From Oscillospiraceae bacterium (GTDB lineage Bacteria; Bacillota; Clostridia; Oscillospirales; Oscillospiraceae): 6,764 bases of DNA. The notes beneath the pieces were generated by a model, which ran no database searches, had not been told where the DNA came from, and was given only the letters and a program-made list of their open reading frames with translations. The stretch's first letter is position 1; each line of letters opens with the position of its first letter. The translations under genes and the position numbers were made by a program. This document shows positions 5,744-6,764 of this stretch, piece after piece. Location: positions 1 to 6,764 of the forward strand of contig CACXHI010000013.1 of assembly GCA_902767395.1 (NCBI GenBank), given 5' to 3'.

Positions 5744-6090
5744 GTTTCTTCCTCCCATTGCTTCCAAGTCTCCGGGGCATAGCCCACGGTTGCCTTCTTT
5801 CCGCAGCGGACCACGGGCAGACGGATCAGAGCCTGATTCTCATAGACCTTGTCTTCCTTGGAGGTCTCGCTGCCGAGATAGCGGAGCAGGTCGAGGTCGG
5901 GGTTCTTCCCTTCCCAGTCCACCAGCTTGTCCACGCCGCCGACTGCGCGGAGCACCGAATCGAACTCCCTGCCGGAAAGGCCAAAGCGCTTCATGTCGAT
6001 GAATTGATAGGCGATTCGGCGCTCCTTGAACCAGCGCTCGGCCTTTTTCGTGTCGAAGCTCTTGGCCGTGCCGAAAATCTGTACGTTCAC
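5740..6090 (-). CDS. ArsC/Spx-fold protein lacking the N-terminal catalytic cysteine
   Basis: A 116-residue protein of the ArsC/Spx/YffB thioredoxin-like family (PF03960). The N-terminal strand reads MNVQIFGTAKSFDTKKAERW, which aligns with the usual IxxFGxxxCxxxxKA pattern except that Ser11 stands where the catalytic Cys belongs. The rest of the fold is kept: FKERRIAYQFIDMK (21-34), LIRLPVV (88-94) with the conserved Arg90 and cis-Pro-like Pro92, and VGYAPETW (102-109). The only cysteine is C96. Without the N-terminal Cys, classic arsenate reduction is unlikely; a binding or regulatory role like that of Spx, or none that can be named, is possible. The start is GTG 6090, sharing GTGA with the truA stop. 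GGAGGTG at 6099-6105 supports it, encoded by the last codons of truA. Family call firm, function unknown. Confidence 0.87.
   Translation of the reverse strand: MNVQIFGTAKSFDTKKAERWFKERRIAYQFIDMKRFGLSGREFDSVLRAVGGVDKLVDWEGKNPDLDLLRYLGSETSKEDKVYENQALIRLPVVRCGKKATVGYAPETWKQWEEET
5751..5756 (-). promoter_or_regulatory. Ribosome-binding site fixing the GTG start of the 79-residue protein
   Basis: GGGAGG on the minus strand, 7 nt before GTG 5743 and embedded in the last codons (Trp-Glu-Glu) of the ArsC-like gene. It decides the start against in-frame ATG codons further upstream. Confidence 0.75.
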
Positions 6091-6764
6091 TCGTATCGCA
6101 CCTCCATCAGGCAGAGGCCCTTCGCCGGGACGGTAAAGCCCGCCTCAGCGCGGAGTCTGCCCGCTAAAATCTCCGTCACGGCCTCCGGCGGCCGGTCTCC
6201 CCTGCCAATCTCCAGCAGGGTTCCCGTCAGCACCCGCACCATGCGGTGCAGAAAGCCATTGGCCGTATAGTCGAACCGCAGCTCGTCGCCCTGCCGCGAA
6301 ATCTCCACGCGCAGCAGGGTGCGAACGGTGGATTTTTTCGTTTTCACCGCGGAAAACCCGCGAAAATCGTGGGTTCCCTCCAGCAGCCGCGCGGCCATCT
6401 CCATCGCAGGGACCGAATACGTCCCCGGAAGCACATAGACAAAGCGGCGGTCAAAGACGCAGGGGTTCTCTGTCGTCCAGACGCGGTAGCGATAGGTCTT
6501 CTCCACAGCAGAGAGCCGCGCATGGAATCGGGGCGGCGCGTAGGCTGTGGAAACCGCACCGATATCCTCGGGCAAATAATGCCGCAGGGCGGCTAACACC
6601 TCCGTCGGCGGCAGATCCCGCACCGTGTGAAAGGAAGCAGTCTGCCCCAGCGCGTGTACGCCGGCATCCGTCCGTCCGCTGCCCTGCACCTCGACAGGTT
6701 CCGCAAAGCACCGGGACAAAACGGCCTCGAGCTTGCCCTGCACGGTCAGCTCCGTCGTCTCCAG
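6087..6764 (-). CDS. truA: tRNA pseudouridine(38-40) synthase TruA, 5' end beyond the window
   Basis: TruA converts uridines 38, 39 and 40 of tRNA anticodon arms to pseudouridine. The window holds the C-terminal 225 residues; about 20-27 N-terminal residues lie outside. In visible numbering, GSGRTDAGVHA (28-38) contains the catalytic Asp33, encoded at 6668..6666. FHARLSAVEKTYRYRV, DFRGFSAV, STVRTL, ANGFLHRMVRVLTGTLLEIG and the C-terminal AGFTVPAKGLCLMEVRYE are all standard TruA blocks. The frame stays open through the edge, with TTELTVQGKLE as the expected upstream sequence, so the in-frame GTG at 6743 is not the start. It is the first visible gene of the truA-ArsC-like-hypothetical run and overlaps the next gene by GTGA. 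No active-site residue is missing. Confidence 0.96.
   Translation of the reverse strand: METTELTVQGKLEAVLSRCFAEPVEVQGSGRTDAGVHALGQTASFHTVRDLPPTEVLAALRHYLPEDIGAVSTAYAPPRFHARLSAVEKTYRYRVWTTENPCVFDRRFVYVLPGTYSVPAMEMAARLLEGTHDFRGFSAVKTKKSTVRTLLRVEISRQGDELRFDYTANGFLHRMVRVLTGTLLEIGRGDRPPEAVTEILAGRLRAEAGFTVPAKGLCLMEVRYE

Noticed and set aside
5744..5767. ATG starts at 5767 and 5758 for the 79-residue protein
   Set aside because: They have no ribosome-binding site and lie within the upstream gene, while GTG 5743 has GGGAGG 7 nt upstream and a GTGA overlap.
4995..5780. Open frames of more than 200 residues on both strands across the PBP 3' end and the terminator
   Set aside because: They run through a perfect terminator hairpin and across real genes in other frames, are Arg-rich, and show no domain. 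They are typical GC-rich shadows.
1..6764. CRISPR array, insertion sequence, tRNA, phage or defence genes
   Set aside because: No direct repeat array, transposase-like frame with inverted ends, cloverleaf or defence-type domain is visible; every long stretch is explained by housekeeping genes or promoters.

Overview
The window looks like a chromosomal segment of a moderately high-GC Firmicute. I would guess a clostridial gut lineage of the Oscillospiraceae/Ruminococcaceae type. The grounds are inferential: the order rplU-prp-rpmA, an L27 that starts with the Firmicutes-type N-terminal extension removed by the protease Prp, strong GGAGG ribosome-binding sites, and an FHA-SEDS protein paired with a class B penicillin-binding protein. 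I see no mobile element, CRISPR array, tRNA or rRNA.

Region 1 (1-803, minus strand) is the ribosomal protein operon rplU-prp-rpmA. It is read from a near-consensus sigma-A promoter (TTGACA-17-TATAGT) through a leader of about 77 nt. rpmA runs off the left edge after 16 codons, but the Prp cleavage signal is visible.

Region 2 (870-2310, plus strand) begins with a divergent sigma-A promoter (TTGACG-17-TATCAT). It drives a 440-residue AI-2E family membrane protein, which ends at a hairpin with a weak T-tract.

Region 3 (2330-5500, plus strand) is a two-gene cell-wall unit. The first protein carries a cytoplasmic FHA domain fused to a SEDS glycosyltransferase (FtsW/RodA/SpoVE family). The second, overlapping it by GTGA, is a class B penicillin-binding protein with complete SxxK, SxN and KSGT motifs. 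Together they would polymerise and cross-link septal, lateral or spore peptidoglycan, and the FHA domain suggests control by Ser/Thr phosphorylation. The unit ends at a perfect 21-bp hairpin terminator.

Region 4 (5504-6764, minus strand, convergent) is truA (5' end cut by the window), then an ArsC/Spx-fold protein without the usual catalytic cysteine, then a 79-residue protein I do not recognise. Both junctions are GTGA overlaps, so the three genes are probably co-transcribed and translationally coupled.

Most of the window is ordinary housekeeping. The points most worth a second look are the FHA-SEDS fusion with an atypical FHA ligand loop, the cysteine-less ArsC-like protein with its unknown partner, and a duplicated motif in the rplU leader that could form mutually exclusive structures over the ribosome-binding site.
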